DNA of 34,060 nt from Candidatus Dojkabacteria bacterium UBA2022. GTDB taxonomy: Bacteria; Patescibacteriota; Dojkabacteria; SC72. Below, one piece after another: positions 31,820-34,060 of the stretch. The notes under the pieces are model-generated. The model made no database searches. It was not told where the DNA came from and was given only the letters and a program-made list of their open reading frames with translations. The DNA lies in contig DDBW01000007.1 of NCBI GenBank assembly GCA_002335495.1, forward strand, positions 1-34,060, read 5' to 3'. Positions within the stretch are counted from its first letter, which is position 1, and each line of letters opens with the position of its first letter. The position numbers and the translations under genes are program-made.

Positions 31820-33394
31820 TTATTGCGGATTAGATGGTTGAGTTTCTGTTGCAGTTTTACCTAGGAGAATAGTTAAATCCTCTCCATTCAGATCAGATGT
31901 TATGTAATCGGGTTTGGTTGTGGAGGTTGTTTTGAAGTATCCTGCGAAAGTATTGATGCTGGTCTGGAATTTATCAGCCTCCTTTGAATATACCACTGTT
32001 CCTGTCTTATCTGAGTATAGTGTTCCCATAAAGAGGATATTGAGGTATGGATATTTACTCTTCAATTCGGTTGTTACCTTTTGAGCCTGTGCATATGTAA
32101 TACCCGCGTCATAAACTCTTATAACTGGATCTTCTTTGAAAAGCTGTGGCTCTTTTTGAACTGAGTTTACGAATTTTATAAGCTCAGTATATGTTGGAAC
32201 AACTCCGTCTACCGATTGTACTGTGTAAAGTTGTGGAGAAAATCCTGGAAGGTTGCTTCTAAGTCCACTTCCTCCCATAAGTAATCGACCCCCTGCAATA
32301 CTGGGTTCCAAAACAAAAGAGAATACTTTCCCAGGGTTCTCTTTCTGCTTTAGTCCAATGTTTATCGCTGCTTGAATCTCCTCGGTTGTAAAGGTTGATA
32401 GTGTTAAATTCTTTTCCAACGCATCTAATATTTCAAGTACTTTCTGAGGATTTAGCAGGGTCCCTGACGATAGTACTTTATCTTTAACAGCTATCAATAC
32501 TCGCTGTTGTCTTCTTCCTCTTGCGAAGTCACTTCCTTCTGTTCCTGCTGCATGTCTTGATCTTGCATACTGTAATGCTACTGTTCCGTTCATTGTCTGA
32601 GGACCTTCTTTAAAGGAGATTGTTTGAGCCATGCCGGGGAGGAGGGCGCAGAAATATTTAGTCTTTTCGGTTCCATCCAGTGGGTAACAGGTGTCTGTAA
32701 AGGAGTTTTCAACATTTACAGTAACTCCCCCCAATGTATCAATAATTTTTTTAAATCCTTGTAGATCAATCATTGCGTGATACTGGATTTCCAGACCAGT
32801 GGTATTTTTAATAGCTTTTTCTAGGAAAGCAAATCCGCCTCCTTTAGATCTTTTTTCCCCGGTTGCATACATAGCGTTTATCTTTTGGAAGTATCCTTTG
32901 GGCTCTGCAGGGATTTCTACATAAAGGTCTCGAGGGATTGAATACATTACTGTGTTACCGGTGTCGTAGTTGTATGAGGCAATTATCATTGTGTCTGTGT
33001 TTTGCAGCTTGCTTTTATCTCCTCTGGAGTCAATTCCTACTAGAAGTACATTTGTATATTTGCCAGTAGAATCTTTTTTTAGCTCAGGGTCTTTTTTACC
33101 ACCAGTGATTATGTCTTGGGGTTTTATTTTCAGTCCTATGTTGTTGGTAAAACTAAATACTCTGTATGCGTAGTAACCACATGCTATTAGTACAAGAAGA
33201 AGGATAACTTTTGCCGCTAATTTTGAGAACTTTTTCAGATCAAATTTCTTTTTATTATCTTTTGAAGGGGTTTTATTTCCCTCCAGCTCTGAAATTGAGG
33301 TAGGGTTGTCTCGTAAAAAAGACTTATCTGCAAGTCTTTTATAGATGATTCTTCTGTCTTTGTCTGATGCTTTCATCGATATTTCCATGGCCAT
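31820..33394 (-). CDS. LytR-CpsA-Psr (LCP) family cell-wall glycopolymer ligase
   Basis: 524 residues. Cytoplasmic N terminus (1-57), one membrane helix (about 60-78), LCP domain (about 114-300) with VLLVGIDSRGDK, the Arg/Asp pair in SIPRDLYVE, LGGVTVNVENSF and the ALQYARSRH...DFARGRRQQ signature, whose Arg residues bind the pyrophosphate of the lipid substrate. A LytR_C domain follows (about 415-480, including VIRVYDAGIT). It moves teichoic-acid-like or other glycopolymers from a lipid carrier to peptidoglycan. It begins 5 bp after the mltG stop, and its C terminus is Thr/Gln-rich. Confidence 0.92.
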   Translation of the reverse strand: MAMEISMKASDKDRRIIYKRLADKSFLRDNPTSISELEGNKTPSKDNKKKFDLKKFSKLAAKVILLLVLIACGYYAYRVFSFTNNIGLKIKPQDIITGGKKDPELKKDSTGKYTNVLLVGIDSRGDKSKLQNTDTMIIASYNYDTGNTVMYSIPRDLYVEIPAEPKGYFQKINAMYATGEKRSKGGGFAFLEKAIKNTTGLEIQYHAMIDLQGFKKIIDTLGGVTVNVENSFTDTCYPLDGTEKTKYFCALLPGMAQTISFKEGPQTMNGTVALQYARSRHAAGTEGSDFARGRRQQRVLIAVKDKVLSSGTLLNPQKVLEILDALEKNLTLSTFTTEEIQAAINIGLKQKENPGKVFSFVLEPSIAGGRLLMGGSGLRSNLPGFSPQLYTVQSVDGVVPTYTELIKFVNSVQKEPQLFKEDPVIRVYDAGITYAQAQKVTTELKSKYPYLNILFMGTLYSDKTGTVVYSKEADKFQTSINTFAGYFKTTSTTKPDYITSDLNGEDLTILLGKTATETQPSNPQ

Positions 33395-33399
33395 CTATT

Positions 33400-34060
33400 C
33401 TATCGTAAATAGTTTGCGATATTAAGTAGGTGCTCCTGATAGGTTGTAGCATAGTATGGGGTTCCATCTTTTGAATGGATGTAGAAATAATATTGATTTG
33501 CTTTTGGATTCTTGGTTGCATTTATTGCAGAAAGGCCTGGATTTGCAATTGGGGTAGGGGGAAGGCCAGGTCTGGTATATGTATTGTATGGCTGATCTAA
33601 ATCGATGTCTGCTTTCGATAGCTCTCGTCTCCAATCTTTATAGTAGTAAAGGAGAGTTGCATCTATTTGTAGTAGCCATCCCTCTTTTAGCCTTCTTTTA
33701 ATTATATCTGCAATCATTGGTCTATCCTGATCTGTCATTCCTTCTCTTTCTACCATGCTAGCAATAATTATATCTTCATAAGTGTATACACCCCCTGTCT
33801 TAAGGATGAATGTATTTACTAATGTTTTTATTACATAATCTTCTGTTGATTGTTTCGGTAAAAGGTACTTATCAGGGAATAGGAAGCCTTCAAGGTTAGA
33901 GAGCCCTTCTATCGTAAGTCCTAAAGTTGCTATGTAAGTTGGATCTTCTGTTAGGGCTAGAAATTTAGTAGCTTGGAATACTGCATCGGGCTCTTTTTTA
34001 AACTCATCCTCAAGAAGTTTAGCAATCTGATCTTTCCTCATCCCTTCTCGAATTGTTATC
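33400..34060 (-). CDS. mltG: Endolytic murein transglycosylase MltG, catalytic part (cut by window edge)
   Basis: Open from the window edge, entering in frame as ITIREGMRKDQIAKLL; the internal ATG at 34,041 is not the true start because the family motif EGM begins before it. LEGFLFPDKYLLP, the catalytic glutamate in IIIASMVEREG, LQIDATLLYYYKD, PYNTYTRPGLPPTPIANPG and the C-terminal YYFYIHSKDGTPYYATTYQEH are all MltG/YceG hallmarks. It is followed after 5 bp by the LCP gene. It is most likely the rest of the gene that begins at 313 at the other end of the window. The frame across the join would need 1, 4, 7 ... missing bases. Confidence 0.93.
   Translation of the reverse strand, partial: ITIREGMRKDQIAKLLEDEFKKEPDAVFQATKFLALTEDPTYIATLGLTIEGLSNLEGFLFPDKYLLPKQSTEDYVIKTLVNTFILKTGGVYTYEDIIIASMVEREGMTDQDRPMIADIIKRRLKEGWLLQIDATLLYYYKDWRRELSKADIDLDQPYNTYTRPGLPPTPIANPGLSAINATKNPKANQYYFYIHSKDGTPYYATTYQEHLLNIANYLR

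Noticed and set aside
1..34060. Reading the window as a 34-kb plasmid or phage because its ends seem to join
   Set aside because: No replication initiator, partition, integrase, relaxase or phage structural gene is present, and the content is housekeeping genes in conserved chromosomal order; the junction at about 3,010 is better explained as an artefact.
1..34060. Recoding of TGA (as in Gracilibacteria/Absconditabacteria)
   Set aside because: TGA ends the SprT-like gene (8,618) and the TraC-like gene (21,358), and all recognised proteins are full-length with TGA as stop.

Overview
The window reads as chromosomal DNA of a Candidate Phyla Radiation (Patescibacteria) bacterium. It is AT-rich by eye, tightly packed with many overlapping genes, and uses the standard bacterial code: TGA ends two genes (the SprT-like peptidase and the TraC-like protein). 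Three further traits fit the assignment: a shortened AlaRS, a PrgI / TraC-like / VirB4 type IV secretion-like cluster, and many small single-pass membrane proteins of unknown function. I cannot name the phylum; the Microgenomates/Katanobacteria/Dojkabacteria side is a guess. No rRNA, tRNA, CRISPR array, insertion sequence or phage gene was seen, and no gene-free stretch exceeds about 120 bases.

The most striking property is structural. The left end (minus strand) carries the first 104 codons of mltG, and the right end (minus strand) carries the rest of an mltG, with only a few residues missing between them. Separately, at about 2,995-3,020, a minus-strand Pro/Thr-rich gene and a plus-strand murJ meet head to head and both lack their 5' halves. 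One explanation covers both facts: the true linear order is 3,010..34,060 followed by 1..3,010; the outer ends of that linear piece were joined (falsely closed into a circle) at about 3,010, and the circle was reopened inside mltG with loss of a few tens of bases. Read this way, alaS-ruvX-mltG-LCP-holA is one minus-strand operon.

Layout. 1-3.0 kb (minus): mltG N-terminal part, ruvX, alaS and a truncated low-complexity gene. 3.0-5.9 kb: truncated murJ, an unknown membrane protein, a UbiA-like prenyltransferase (minus) and a HAD phosphatase. 5.8-7.9 kb: groES-groEL, with a near-consensus promoter inside the HAD gene and a terminator after groEL. 7.9-9.1 kb: an XRE regulator, a 46-codon ORF and a SprT-like metalloprotease. 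9.1-13.8 kb (plus): an overlapping run of ABC exporter, membrane-anchored methyltransferase, folD, sufS and sufU. 13.8-16.8 kb (plus): DEDDy exonuclease, a compact GH36-like glycosidase and a Lon-type AAA+ ATPase without a protease domain. 16.8-18.6 kb (minus): a second ABC exporter. 18.7-22.9 kb (minus): PrgI-like protein, TraC-like N-domain, VirB4 ATPase and a small downstream ORF. 23.0-28.1 kb: nucleotidyltransferase (plus), recF, lepA, two unknown membrane proteins and rpsT (minus). 28.2-30.8 kb: two small anchored beta-domain proteins (plus) facing a DUF11 surface protein (minus). 30.9-34.1 kb (minus): holA, an LCP protein and the mltG C-terminal part.

Functionally the window joins envelope building (MurJ, MltG, LCP ligase, UbiA-like), protein homeostasis (GroESL, Lon-like ATPase, EF-4), DNA replication and repair (HolA, RecF, RuvX, SprT-like), sulfur transfer and one-carbon metabolism (SufS-SufU, FolD), and surface or export functions (two ABC exporters, T4SS-like ATPase cluster, surface adhesin-like proteins). 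Recognisable Shine-Dalgarno sequences are rare, and several genes have a -10-like element only 4-7 bases before the start codon, suggesting leaderless transcripts.
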